This document shows, one piece after another, positions 8,844 through 18,193 of a stretch of 64,000 nt of DNA. A program made the translations under genes and the position numbers. How positions within the stretch are numbered: position 1 is the first letter of the stretch; each line of letters starts with the position of its first letter. Below the pieces are notes generated by a model, which saw only the letters and a list, made by a program, of their open reading frames with translations, did no database searches and was not told the origin of the DNA. The DNA comes from [Clostridium] polysaccharolyticum (lineage in GTDB: Bacteria; Bacillota; Clostridia; Lachnospirales; Lachnospiraceae). The stretch covers positions 88,768 to 152,767 of the forward strand of contig NZ_FOHN01000007.1 of assembly GCF_900111595.1 (NCBI RefSeq), read 5' to 3'.

Positions 8844-9791
8844 ATGGAAGCATATATATCAGACATTGAATTTGCGGTTGGAGATCGTCGGGAACTAGAA
8901 GACTTAGCAGAACATATTCCTGAGAAAAGAATATCTCTATTTCGTAAATTTGGCTTAAAGTATTATTATGAGTATAGCGGATCAGTTTATGATATCGCAT
9001 TAGAAGCAGCTAAGAAAACAGTAAAAGGAAATGAGAAAGACATTGGAACGTTAGTATTTTCAACAGGAAGTTTTCATAGTCCGCCATCACCGTATAATCG
9101 AGTAGATGGTATTAAAGATTTAAATCAGCTGCTAAAAGGATTAGGGATAGATGCTTATCCATATGGAGTCTATCTTTCCGATTGTGCTAATATTATTAGT
9201 GCAATCCGAATTGGAAAAAATTTTTTAATGGAAGAGCAGTTTGAAAACAGTCTTAGACAAAAGAACAACCATGTATGTATTATAACTTCAGATGTTACAG
9301 GAGTGGACGAAAGCAGAATAGTTCCTCCTGGTACATCAATTAAAAGTGATAGTGCATCAAGCTGCATTATCTCTTCCAAACCAAGAAAAAATAGTTTTAA
9401 GATTGGAGATATACACCAGTATCATAATAAAGAGATGCTGGGAAATACTGCACTATCCTATGAGGATTATATTATACAGGTTAGTAAATGTATTGATTTT
9501 ATACGAAAGAAAAATCTAGATGAGAAAAATCAAACATTTCAACATATTCTAACAAATAATTACAGCAATAGTTACATCAAAACGTTTTCGTTATCGTTAC
9601 TTGCTAATGAGGACATCTTTTATAAAGAGCAAATTCCAAATTTTGCTCATTGCTTTTCAAGTGATCTACTAATTAATCTCAATCAATTATGCATAACCAG
9701 ACAACTTAATCATGGCGATTGTATTTTAGCTATTGCATCTGGACCTAGTTCAATAAGTTCAATATGCCTGGAATACATAGAGCAAATTTAG
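8844..9791 (+). CDS. Divergent beta-ketoacyl-ACP synthase III-like (thiolase-fold) enzyme
   Basis: 315 residues, the usual KAS III length. Cys114 in YLSDCANI matches the KAS III nucleophile, and a C-terminal GDCILAIASGPSSIS resembles the closing GDxxLLxxxGxGxSW strand-loop. The catalytic His and Asn of the Cys-His-Asn triad seem replaced: the FxPHQAN-type region reads ILTNNYSNS and the GN region reads FAHCFSSD. That pattern fits an acyl-transferring or ester/amide-forming KAS III relative better than a decarboxylative condensing enzyme. The frame extends to 8814, but GGAGGG just before the ATG at 8844 favours that start. It probably takes an acyl group from one of the cluster's carrier proteins. 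Confidence 0.65.
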   Translation: MEAYISDIEFAVGDRRELEDLAEHIPEKRISLFRKFGLKYYYEYSGSVYDIALEAAKKTVKGNEKDIGTLVFSTGSFHSPPSPYNRVDGIKDLNQLLKGLGIDAYPYGVYLSDCANIISAIRIGKNFLMEEQFENSLRQKNNHVCIITSDVTGVDESRIVPPGTSIKSDSASSCIISSKPRKNSFKIGDIHQYHNKEMLGNTALSYEDYIIQVSKCIDFIRKKNLDEKNQTFQHILTNNYSNSYIKTFSLSLLANEDIFYKEQIPNFAHCFSSDLLINLNQLCITRQLNHGDCILAIASGPSSISSICLEYIEQI

Positions 9792-9848
9792 AAGCATATA
9801 TGTTGTATATGGTTATTAAAGTACAGTTTTTTAGAAGGAGTAGTTAAA

Positions 9849-11180
9849 ATGGAAAATAAAATTCAAAAAATTTATGAAGAAGATAAAAAAGTGTTACATC
9901 CCCTGCAACATGTGTCCTCACATGGTAATCCACTTATTGTAGAAAGAGGAGAAGGTGTATATCTTTATTCAGTAGAAGGTAAAAAGATTTTAGATGCATT
10001 TGCTGGTATGTGGAATGTCAATATCGGTTATGGAAATAAAGAGGTTGCACAGGCAGCATATGATCAAATGTGCAAAATTGCTTATGGCTCTAACTTCTCA
10101 GGTTCTTCTACATTGCCACAGATTGAGTTAGCACAAAAACTTGAAGGATATGCATATCCAAATTTAAGAACCACATTTTTCACTTGTGGTGGTTCCGAAT
10201 CAAATGATTCTGCATTTAAGACAGCTCAATATTATTGGAAAAGAAAAGGGAAAAAAAGTAAAACAAAGATTATTTGCTTGAATAATTCTTATCATGGAAT
10301 GACTATGGCAGCAGCAAGTGCTACTGGTATTCCAAAATTCTGGAACATGTTTGAGAAGATACCAGGATTTGTTCATGTTCCAAATGCAAATCCGTATCGT
10401 TTTACAGGGGATGTTAAGGAAGGGGAAACTATTGGACAGGCAGCAGCTAGAGCATTTGAGGAAGCCGTTCTTAAAGAAGGTCCAGATACAGTTGCTGCAT
10501 TTATTGCTGAACCAGTTCAAGGTTCAGGCGGTGGAATTGTACCACCATGCGATTATTTCCCGCTAATTCGTGAGATTTGTAATAAGTATGAAATTTTGAT
10601 GATTGCAGACGAGGTTATTACCGGATTTGGAAGAACAGGAAAAATGTTTGCACATCATCATTGGAATGTACAGCCAGATATCCTTTCCTTTGCTAAGGGA
10701 ATTACAAGTGGTTATGCACCATTAGGAGGAATTCAAGTAACAGATGAAATTAATGAAGTAATCCAGAATGCAAGTTCAGAAGAAGCATGGCTTCATGGTT
10801 TTACATATTCTGGACATGCTGCTTCATGTGCAGTAGCTCTTAAGAATCTAGAGATTATTGAGAAAAATAATTTATTACAAAATGTGAATAATATGGGATC
10901 TGAGATGGCAGATGCATGTAATGAAATTGGTAAATTAGATTGTGTTGGAAATGTAAGAAATATCGGATTGCTTTCTACAATTGAATTTGTTAAAAATAGA
11001 GAGACAAAAGAGCAGGATTTTGCATTAGCAGGTCAAGTAACGCAGAAATGTTTAGATATGGGTGTTCGTGTAAGAACTCTTGCAAATGCAATTTCCATTG
11101 CACCACCATTTATCATAAATAAACAGGAAATGGATATTGTAATGAATACCATTAAGGAAGCAATTGAAAGCTGTAAATAA
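9849..11180 (+). CDS. Class III (omega-type) PLP aminotransferase
   Basis: 443 residues, full length for the family. Visible are FFTCGGSESND (PLP phosphate binding), YHGMT, AEPVQGSGGG, the PLP-ring aspartate in IADEVITGFGRTG, and the Schiff-base lysine in SFAKGITSGYAPLGG. The closest named types are omega-amino acid:pyruvate and taurine/beta-alanine aminotransferases. It moves an amino group onto, or off, an aldehyde or ketone. With the aldehyde dehydrogenase at 15652 it could interconvert amine, aldehyde and acid forms of a building block. Strong RBS AGAAGGAG. No truncation. Confidence 0.92.
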   Translation: MENKIQKIYEEDKKVLHPLQHVSSHGNPLIVERGEGVYLYSVEGKKILDAFAGMWNVNIGYGNKEVAQAAYDQMCKIAYGSNFSGSSTLPQIELAQKLEGYAYPNLRTTFFTCGGSESNDSAFKTAQYYWKRKGKKSKTKIICLNNSYHGMTMAAASATGIPKFWNMFEKIPGFVHVPNANPYRFTGDVKEGETIGQAAARAFEEAVLKEGPDTVAAFIAEPVQGSGGGIVPPCDYFPLIREICNKYEILMIADEVITGFGRTGKMFAHHHWNVQPDILSFAKGITSGYAPLGGIQVTDEINEVIQNASSEEAWLHGFTYSGHAASCAVALKNLEIIEKNNLLQNVNNMGSEMADACNEIGKLDCVGNVRNIGLLSTIEFVKNRETKEQDFALAGQVTQKCLDMGVRVRTLANAISIAPPFIINKQEMDIVMNTIKEAIESCK

Positions 11181-11198
11181 TAGAGTGGAGATAAATCT

Positions 11199-13064
11199 AT
11201 GTGTGGAATTTGTGGAATGTTTAACACAATTGGCTATGGAGAAGCCAACGTAGAACAAATCAAATTGATGACAAAAACATTTATTCATAGAGGACCAGAT
11301 GAAGAGGGGTATCGAATTACGGATTATTATGGATTGGGATTTTGCCGATTAAGTATCATTGATCTTGGCAATGGAAATCAACCCATCGTGAATGAGGAGC
11401 ATACCATATATTTAATATGCAATGGAGAAATCTTCAATTATCTAGAATTAAGAAAAGAACTAATTGCAAAAGGACATGTATTCTGCACGAATACAGATGT
11501 GGAAGTACTGCTGCATCTGTATGAAGAGATGGGCGAACAGATGCTAGATCGAATTAATGGACAATTTGCATTTGCAATTATTGATGAAAATCGTCAAAAG
11601 ATATTCCTTGCAAGAGATCAGTTTGGGGTAATGCCTTTGTTCTATACCGTAATTGATGGAGTATTGTTTTTTGCGTCGGAGATAAAGGCGCTTTTAACAA
11701 ATCAAAAGGTAAAGAGAAAAGTAGATTTAACCAGTATGGAGCAGTTCTTCTCTTTACCTGCTCCAGTTAGCCCTCGTACTATGTTTGAGAACATAAAGAG
11801 TCTTCAGCCAGGACATTATCTGATAGCACGTCATAATCGGGAAGAAATACAAGTGCACGAATATTGGGATGTTGTATATCCAAAAACAGCCGAGTCTTAT
11901 GAGAGGCATCCGGAAAGTTACTATACTGAGAAATTGGAAGAATTATTATTACAGTCAGTTAAGTATCGATTACAAGCAGATGTTGAAGTGGGTGCATTTC
12001 TAAGTGGGGGACTAGATTCCTCCTTAATTACTTGTATGATGAAAGCTCTGTCTTCTGAACAAAGAAAACTTTTCTCTGTTATTTTTGAAAATAAAGATTT
12101 TTCAGAGCAGAAATATTCTGAGCTTGTTGCGAAAAAGCTAGGGTACGAGCATCATAAAGTGCTTTTTCAGACAGAAGATGTTGCAAAGCGATTGAGAGAA
12201 GTAATATATCATACCGAAGCACCTGTAAAGGAGGCTTATAATACAGCTACATTAGCACTATCGGGAGAGGCAAGAAAAAGCGGAATAAAAGTAATTTTGA
12301 CAGGAGAAGGTTCCGATGAACTTTTCGCTGGATATCCTAGCTATCGGTTTGATAAATTGCGTTATGCGAGAAATATGAATGCAAAAGCAAGTAAAGAAGA
12401 AAAGGCATATCGTGAAAAAGTATGGGGAGATCCATTATTTAAATACGAAAGCGATTTTACAGAATTATTTAAAATTAAAAGGGAACTCTTTAGTAGTAAA
12501 GTAATGGAAAAATATAGTGAATTTGACTATACAAAATTTAATGTGGTAAATACTTCAAAGATTATAGGCAGACATCCAATCCATCAGAGATCCTATATTG
12601 ACATGAAAGTAAGACTAGCGGATCATTTAATCTCGGATCATAGTGACCGAATGTTAATGGCCAATTCCGTAGAAGGCAGATTTCCATTTATGGATAAAGA
12701 TTTAGTAGAATTCCTTACAAAAGTTCCACCAGATCTTAAATTAAATAATTTTGTAGAAAAATATATTTTAAAAGAAGTTGCTAAAAAATATGTTCCGAAT
12801 GAAATTATCAATCGAGAGAAATTTATTTTCGTTGCTCCTGGAAGTCCATTTCTGTTAAAAGAAAATTTCGAGTGGATCAATGATTTGTTATCCTATGAAA
12901 GAATCAAAAGGCAGGGATACTTTAATCCAGATACAGTGGAACGATTAAAAAAACAATATTGTTCATCGGACTTTAGTTTAAGCACATCAATTGATGTTGA
13001 TTATATGCTTATGGTGATTACCTTTTGCATATTCTTGGATGTCTTTCAGATGCAGGATCTATAG
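11199..13064 (+). CDS. AsnB-type glutamine-dependent asparagine synthetase/amidotransferase
   Basis: 621 residues. The N-terminal class II glutaminase domain starts with MCGICG, so Cys2 is the nucleophile after Met removal. The C-terminal synthetase domain has the pyrophosphate loop SGGLDSS and the EGSDELFAGY motif. Family members adenylate a carboxylate and amidate it with glutamine-derived ammonia; AsnB relatives in natural product clusters act as amide synthetases or tailoring enzymes. Because it lies in the middle of a cluster lacking condensation domains, a tailoring or amide-forming role is more likely than housekeeping asparagine synthesis, though the latter is not excluded. GTGGAG precedes the ATG. 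Confidence 0.88.
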   Translation: MCGICGMFNTIGYGEANVEQIKLMTKTFIHRGPDEEGYRITDYYGLGFCRLSIIDLGNGNQPIVNEEHTIYLICNGEIFNYLELRKELIAKGHVFCTNTDVEVLLHLYEEMGEQMLDRINGQFAFAIIDENRQKIFLARDQFGVMPLFYTVIDGVLFFASEIKALLTNQKVKRKVDLTSMEQFFSLPAPVSPRTMFENIKSLQPGHYLIARHNREEIQVHEYWDVVYPKTAESYERHPESYYTEKLEELLLQSVKYRLQADVEVGAFLSGGLDSSLITCMMKALSSEQRKLFSVIFENKDFSEQKYSELVAKKLGYEHHKVLFQTEDVAKRLREVIYHTEAPVKEAYNTATLALSGEARKSGIKVILTGEGSDELFAGYPSYRFDKLRYARNMNAKASKEEKAYREKVWGDPLFKYESDFTELFKIKRELFSSKVMEKYSEFDYTKFNVVNTSKIIGRHPIHQRSYIDMKVRLADHLISDHSDRMLMANSVEGRFPFMDKDLVEFLTKVPPDLKLNNFVEKYILKEVAKKYVPNEIINREKFIFVAPGSPFLLKENFEWINDLLSYERIKRQGYFNPDTVERLKKQYCSSDFSLSTSIDVDYMLMVITFCIFLDVFQMQDL

Positions 13065-13116
13065 CATTTGAATATATTATAATTGATGGAAGATAGGAAA
13101 ATAATGGAGGTGTTCC

Positions 13117-13356
13117 ATGAGTCTACAAGAGATAGAAAGTGGTCTTTATGAGATCTGGAAAAATATATTAGGAAAAGATAATTTTACTATAGAGCAAGAT
13201 TTCTATGATATAGGTGGAGTTTCATTACAGGCTTTTAAGATGCTGGCAGAGATTAAAAAAACCTATGGAGTGCAAATTGAGCTCATGTATATACTAGAAG
13301 ATATATCAATTCAGTCACTTGCGAAGCTAATTGAAAACAAACTAAAGAACGTATAG
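13117..13356 (+). CDS. Free-standing peptidyl/acyl carrier protein
   Basis: 79 residues with the four-helix carrier protein pattern; the phosphopantetheine serine lies in YDIGGVSLQAF. GGAGGT precedes the ATG. It needs loading by an adenylation enzyme (the A domain at 18194 or the A-PCP protein) and a phosphopantetheinyl transferase encoded elsewhere. It lies 12 nt ahead of the second radical SAM gene, so a carrier-bound substrate for that enzyme is plausible but not shown. Confidence 0.9.
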   Translation: MSLQEIESGLYEIWKNILGKDNFTIEQDFYDIGGVSLQAFKMLAEIKKTYGVQIELMYILEDISIQSLAKLIENKLKNV

Positions 13357-13368
13357 GAGGAGTAATAA

Positions 13369-14898
13369 ATGAAATTTAATGAGATTTTTTTGGAGGAAAA
13401 AAAGATAGATGTATTAATGATCCAACCTCCTGTGCTCAAGCATGTCGCAGTTGAACAGATTGATGTGGTTCAAACACATTACTGGGAGGAAAGCGACAAG
13501 ATAGGTTCCCTTATCGGGGATCTTCCTATTGAACCAAACTGGGGATTGCTTTTCCTTTCATCAGCATTAAAAAATCATTTATTTACAACACAGTTAATTG
13601 ATTTTCATTTATATGATTATGTTAAATATGAGAAAACAGGTGAATTTATCACAGAAAAAGATATGGAAGAAGTACTAAAGAAAAAGAAATTTAAAATTGT
13701 GTGTTTATCATCTCTTACACGTTCTAGTTTACGAGCAATGGAAATTGCAAAAATCTGTAAGAAATTGAATCCAGAATGTGTCGTAATTGCAGGCGGAATT
13801 CATTTTACTTTTGTAGTAGAAGATTCTTTAAAGAATTGTGATTCAATTGACATTATCGTAAAGGGTGAGGGAGAAGAAATATTGCCTGAACTAGTAAAAC
13901 GAATAATAGAAGATAAAGATTGGACAGATTTAACGGGCATTGCTTATCGGAATGAAGCGGGAGAGATCATAAATGATAAAATGATTAACCACATTTATGA
14001 TATTAATCAGATTCCGCTTCCGGATTATGATCAGTGGCCTGAAGATGTTCCGTTGATTCCTCGAATCTATTTATCCAGAGGTTGTATTGGTGATTGTGAC
14101 TATTGCGTTGTAAACCAGTTATTCCTTTGTGATTATCGTAAGAGAGAACTTAAAGATGTAATAGCTGAAATAAAGATGGTTCATGAGAAGTATGGCTGTA
14201 CCGAAATGCTGATTGGAGACTTGTGTTTCCCATGCAATAAGAAAGATACTATAGAATTTTGCAAGCTTCTCATTGAGAGCGGGGTGGATATGAAATGGTG
14301 GTGTCAGACACGTCCAAATATACTTGATGATGAAACATTAGGATATCTGAAAAAGGCAGGTTGTGTTCAAGTGGCTATCGGTATCGAAAGTGTTGAAGAA
14401 GAAGTCTTGCAAAAAACAAATTCCAAGAAATACGATGCGAATAAAGACAAAGCAATTGATGAAATTTGTGCTATGGTAAAAAAATATGATATTGCTATAC
14501 AAGGATATTTTATTATTGGATTGCCGGGAGATACGCTGGATACTTGTATCTCAACTATTAAGCTGCTTGATAAATTAACGGCAGAAAATTTAGTTGATGT
14601 TACGCATATCTCCGTTATGGTTCCATATCCAGGTACTGATATTATGAGTAACCATGAACGCTACGGCATGGAGATTGTAGACAATGATTACTCTCATTAT
14701 CTAATGAATTGTGATTTAATGAATGCAGGTGTGCCAGTTTACGTAACAGATTCGTTAGATAATTATCAGATTTATAGTCTATGGCAGCTAGCATTGAGTA
14801 CAGTTGCTAAAAATTATAAGAAACGTAACAATATTAATCATTTGATGTTTGACAAGCTAGAGAATTTTGTTGTAAACATGAAATTGCTACCAGATTAG
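13369..14898 (+). CDS. B12-binding radical SAM enzyme
   Basis: 509 residues. The N-terminal third is a Rossmann-like cobalamin-binding domain (CVVIAGGIHFTF, then KGEGEEILPEL). The radical SAM motif CxxxCxxC is RGCIGDCDYC at about residues 237-246. The C-terminal region parallels the truncated protein at the window start, so the cluster carries two paralogs. Class B radical SAM enzymes of this layout usually methylate sp3 or sp2 carbons. The cobalamin domain lacks an obvious DxHxxG motif, common in this class. RBS AGGAGGAG precedes the ATG. It probably tailors a carrier-bound or free building block. Confidence 0.9.
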   Translation: MKFNEIFLEEKKIDVLMIQPPVLKHVAVEQIDVVQTHYWEESDKIGSLIGDLPIEPNWGLLFLSSALKNHLFTTQLIDFHLYDYVKYEKTGEFITEKDMEEVLKKKKFKIVCLSSLTRSSLRAMEIAKICKKLNPECVVIAGGIHFTFVVEDSLKNCDSIDIIVKGEGEEILPELVKRIIEDKDWTDLTGIAYRNEAGEIINDKMINHIYDINQIPLPDYDQWPEDVPLIPRIYLSRGCIGDCDYCVVNQLFLCDYRKRELKDVIAEIKMVHEKYGCTEMLIGDLCFPCNKKDTIEFCKLLIESGVDMKWWCQTRPNILDDETLGYLKKAGCVQVAIGIESVEEEVLQKTNSKKYDANKDKAIDEICAMVKKYDIAIQGYFIIGLPGDTLDTCISTIKLLDKLTAENLVDVTHISVMVPYPGTDIMSNHERYGMEIVDNDYSHYLMNCDLMNAGVPVYVTDSLDNYQIYSLWQLALSTVAKNYKKRNNINHLMFDKLENFVVNMKLLPD

Positions 14899-14908
14899 GA
14901 GGCGTAAT

Positions 14909-15637
14909 GTGAAGATAGAGATGGATGCCAGAGTGGCAGAACAATACGATAATGTACAAGTGGGTGTGCTTATTATTAAGCAGGTTATAAATGAATATAA
15001 AGGAAATGAGGAACAGCTTGACCAGTTGTTAGCGGAACAAGAACAAAAGATTCTTGATGATTATCAAGGTATACAAATACAGGAGAAGGAAGAGATAAAG
15101 GTTTGGCGAAATGTATATCGCCAATTTGGTGCAAAAGCTAGTAAATTTCATTGTTCCATCGAAAATCTGATCAGAAGGATCATTTCTGATAATAATGAAC
15201 ATCACATCCGAAGAATTAATCCAGTTGTTGATATATACAATGCAATTTCCTTAAAATACAGACTTCCAGTAGGTGGAGACAATTTAGACGCAGTCAGCGA
15301 GTATATTAAACTTACAATTGCGGATGGAACAGAGTCTTTCTATGTACTGCATGGTTCTGAAGCAGAACTTGTGAAAGAAAACGAAGTAATATATAGGGAT
15401 AGTCAAGAAGTACTTTGTAGAAGATGGAATTGGCGTGAATGTGAAAAAACAAAAATAAGTGAGGATACAAAAAATATTTGTTTATTTGTTGAACAGGTAG
15501 GACTGCTTCAGGAAGAAGAAGTCATGGATGTTTTAAAAGATATGGCATCTTTAATCTCAAAATATTGCGGAGGGGTATTTGAATTGACGGTTTTAAACAA
15601 GAACAGGTTATCCATGGTGGTTGAAGAATTTCAATAA
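14909..15637 (+). CDS. Free-standing B3/B4 (PheRS beta-subunit editing-like) domain protein
   Basis: 242 residues resembling stand-alone B3/4 domain proteins (the editing module of phenylalanyl-tRNA synthetase beta subunit): EIKVWRNVYRQFGAK, then RINPVVDIYNAISLKYRLPVGG, then RRWNWRECEKT. A GTG at 14909 is the start: AGGAGG (14897-14902), overlapping the upstream stop codon, has 6 nt spacing. In PheRS this domain hydrolyses Tyr-tRNA(Phe). The role of free-standing versions is not settled; trans-editing of mischarged tRNA is the natural guess. In this cluster it could protect the cell against a toxic amino acid analogue, an inference from context only. Confidence 0.75.
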   Translation: MKIEMDARVAEQYDNVQVGVLIIKQVINEYKGNEEQLDQLLAEQEQKILDDYQGIQIQEKEEIKVWRNVYRQFGAKASKFHCSIENLIRRIISDNNEHHIRRINPVVDIYNAISLKYRLPVGGDNLDAVSEYIKLTIADGTESFYVLHGSEAELVKENEVIYRDSQEVLCRRWNWRECEKTKISEDTKNICLFVEQVGLLQEEEVMDVLKDMASLISKYCGGVFELTVLNKNRLSMVVEEFQ

Positions 15638-15651
15638 AGGAGGTTGGAATT

Positions 15652-17115
15652 ATGCAGATAAAAGAAGGAATTACGATTTATACAGAAGCCTATATAGATG
15701 GTAAGTATCAAAAGTCTGTAACAGGAAAAACATTCGAGAATATAAGTCCGATTGATGGAAGTGTAATTACAGACATTGCCTTTTGCCAGATAGAAGATGT
15801 TAATCTTGCTGTAAAGGCTGCAAGAAGAGCCTTTGAAGAAGGTGTCTGGTCAGGTCAAAATCCTGAAAACAGAAAAGAGATCCTCTACAAATTTGCTGAT
15901 ATCATAGAGGAACATATTGAAGAGTTAGCATATCTAGAAACGCTTGATATGGGAAAACCAATTAATAATTCCATGGGGGAAATGAAGCGTTGTGTGAAAG
16001 GAATTCGCTGGTTCGGAGAAGCCATCGATAAAGTATATGGTGATGTAGCAACAACCAGAAATTCTATTTTTGCAACAATTACAAAGGAACCTGTTGGAGT
16101 TGTTGCAGCTGTTATTCCATGGAACTATCCTTTAATGATGGCGGTATGGAAGTTTGCTCCAGCACTAGCTGCTGGTAATAGTGTAATTGTAAAACCAGCA
16201 GAACAATCACCACTTACAATGTTAAGGATTGCAGAATTTGCAACACAAGCAGGAATTCCAAATGGAGTCTTACAGGTACTTCCAGGATTAGGTGAAGTTA
16301 CAGGGAAGGTATTAGGAGAGCATATGGATGTAGATAAAATCACCTTTACAGGTTCTGCTGAGGTGGGAAAAATGATGCTGCAGTATGCTGGAAATTCAAA
16401 TATGAAGCGAGTGTCTCTGGAATGTGGTGGAAAATGTCCAAACATTGTATTTGCAGATGCCAAGAATCTGGATGATGTTGCAAAACAAACGGTTGGAGCT
16501 ATGTTTTACAATAGTGGACAAGTTTGTGATGCACCTACTAGACTTTTGGTTGATAAAAAAATTAAAGACGATTTGCTTAAGAAAATTCTTATGTATTGTA
16601 AAGAGTATCAGCCTTGTAATCCGTTTGATCCAAAATGCAATATGGGAACCATTGTAAGCCGTGAGCAGATGGAAAGAGTGTTATCGTATATAGAGATTGG
16701 GAAAAAAGAAGGAGCCCAGCTTCTAATTGGTGGTAATCAGGTTCATCCAGTAGAAGGTGGATATTATATAGAGCCAACTATATTTGTTAATGTAAAAAAT
16801 TCTATGAGAATTGCACAAGAGGAAATCTTCGGACCAGTTTTATGCGTTCTTGAGTTTGATTCCTGCCAGGAAGCAATTGAAATTGCAAATGATTCCAGTT
16901 ATGGTTTATGTGCATTTGTGTGGACGGATGACCTTAAGAAGGCGATGCAATTACGATCTAAGATTAAATGTGGTAAAGTGTTAATCAATAGTACAAGTGA
17001 TGGAGATTGGAGTGTTCCACATGGTGGATTTAAACAATCTGGTTTTGGACGAGATAAATCATTGGAAGCAATGGATCAATATCTTCAGACAAAACTAACA
17101 TGGTTTGAATTTTAG
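15652..17115 (+). CDS. NAD(P)-dependent aldehyde dehydrogenase
   Basis: 487 residues, full-length ALDH superfamily member close to betaine/gamma-aminobutyraldehyde dehydrogenases. The cofactor loop region IPWNYPLMM, the general base glutamate in LECGGKCPNI, and the catalytic cysteine in NSGQVCDA are seen; FGPVL near the C-terminus is also conserved. It oxidises an aldehyde to an acid. Strong AAAGGAGG RBS. In the operon it may act with the class III aminotransferase to turn an amine or diamine into an amino acid building block. Confidence 0.92.
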   Translation: MQIKEGITIYTEAYIDGKYQKSVTGKTFENISPIDGSVITDIAFCQIEDVNLAVKAARRAFEEGVWSGQNPENRKEILYKFADIIEEHIEELAYLETLDMGKPINNSMGEMKRCVKGIRWFGEAIDKVYGDVATTRNSIFATITKEPVGVVAAVIPWNYPLMMAVWKFAPALAAGNSVIVKPAEQSPLTMLRIAEFATQAGIPNGVLQVLPGLGEVTGKVLGEHMDVDKITFTGSAEVGKMMLQYAGNSNMKRVSLECGGKCPNIVFADAKNLDDVAKQTVGAMFYNSGQVCDAPTRLLVDKKIKDDLLKKILMYCKEYQPCNPFDPKCNMGTIVSREQMERVLSYIEIGKKEGAQLLIGGNQVHPVEGGYYIEPTIFVNVKNSMRIAQEEIFGPVLCVLEFDSCQEAIEIANDSSYGLCAFVWTDDLKKAMQLRSKIKCGKVLINSTSDGDWSVPHGGFKQSGFGRDKSLEAMDQYLQTKLTWFEF

Positions 17116-17125
17116 TGAGGTTGGT

Positions 17126-18181
17126 ATGATAAATAGCGATATTTATAGTTTTGAATATGAGTTTTTAGACGATTATAATAATTTTTGTATTCACAATAAT
17201 ATAAAACTTGTGCTGGATTATTATGGGGTAAAACATAGTTCGCTTTATATTGATACAATACCTGGCATACGTTTTTGTGTGAATGAGGATGAACCTGAGA
17301 ATCTGGAATGCATCTACGATATTGATAGTACCAGTGTGTTAAGTCCATTTGATTCACTGATACATATTAATTATCCTAGAGACAAGTCTGATAGTGTTGG
17401 AAATTTTGCAGAAATCAAAAAAAACATAGATGCAGGAATTCCTGTGATAGTAATGGTAGATGTATATGATTTGCCTTATATGCCATTTTATCATACAGAG
17501 CATTCCATTCATTCCATTCTTGTATGTGGTTATGATGATAGCAAGGAAGAAATTACGTATGTAGATTGGTATAGTCCTTACTTTTCAAAAGGTACGATAG
17601 GATACCGAGATTATTTTAGGGCACGAGCATCCGAAAATCCAGCTGGAACACTTATGAATAGTGGTTTTCCAATCAAAAATCGATGGGTTCTTGTTGAGAG
17701 AGACGGATGGAATGCCAAGCCAGATGAACTCCTTAAGCACACAATTGATAAGATGGAATTTGCATATTATAGTAAAATAAATACGCAATATGCAAAAGAA
17801 TGTGAAGGCATTGGAGCAATCATGAGATTACAGACATTATTGCAAGAGATGTCTCGCATGCCAGAAAAATATGCAAAAGCGGTACTTTCAAAGCTTCACA
17901 AATACTTTTTTATGATGCCTAATTACTGGAATTTGTTTTCTTCAAATATCTTAAAAAACGTTATGGTAGCTGGTGTAGCAGTTGAAGATGAAAAACTAAA
18001 CATATTGCAAAACAATAATGTACTATGGACAAGGATTTTGCGTCTTTTTGTGAAGGCAAACATGGGGAATTATGAATCTGTTTATCCAAAGATACTTGCT
18101 TCAATAGAACAAATCATTGAAAATGATTTTAAGTCCGAACATATTCTGCATTGCATAAAAACTGGTTTATCAAAAAATTAG
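17126..18181 (+). CDS. BtrH/C39-like cysteine acyltransferase candidate
   Basis: 352 residues. The N-terminal domain resembles the BtrH N-terminal/papain-like C39 fold: Cys21 in NNFCIHNNIK, His129 in HSIHSILVCGYDD and Asp147 in ITYVDWYSPY form the expected Cys-His-Asp triad. BtrH of butirosin biosynthesis transfers an acyl group from a carrier protein to an amine, and a papain-like protein has been tied to amide formation in closthioamide biosynthesis. The ATG at 17126 (GAGGTT upstream) is preferred over a TTG at 17105 that overlaps the previous gene. With no NRPS condensation domain in the cluster, this is the leading amide-bond-forming candidate. No signal peptide. Confidence 0.72.
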   Translation: MINSDIYSFEYEFLDDYNNFCIHNNIKLVLDYYGVKHSSLYIDTIPGIRFCVNEDEPENLECIYDIDSTSVLSPFDSLIHINYPRDKSDSVGNFAEIKKNIDAGIPVIVMVDVYDLPYMPFYHTEHSIHSILVCGYDDSKEEITYVDWYSPYFSKGTIGYRDYFRARASENPAGTLMNSGFPIKNRWVLVERDGWNAKPDELLKHTIDKMEFAYYSKINTQYAKECEGIGAIMRLQTLLQEMSRMPEKYAKAVLSKLHKYFFMMPNYWNLFSSNILKNVMVAGVAVEDEKLNILQNNNVLWTRILRLFVKANMGNYESVYPKILASIEQIIENDFKSEHILHCIKTGLSKN

Positions 18182-18193
18182 GAGATATTTGTT

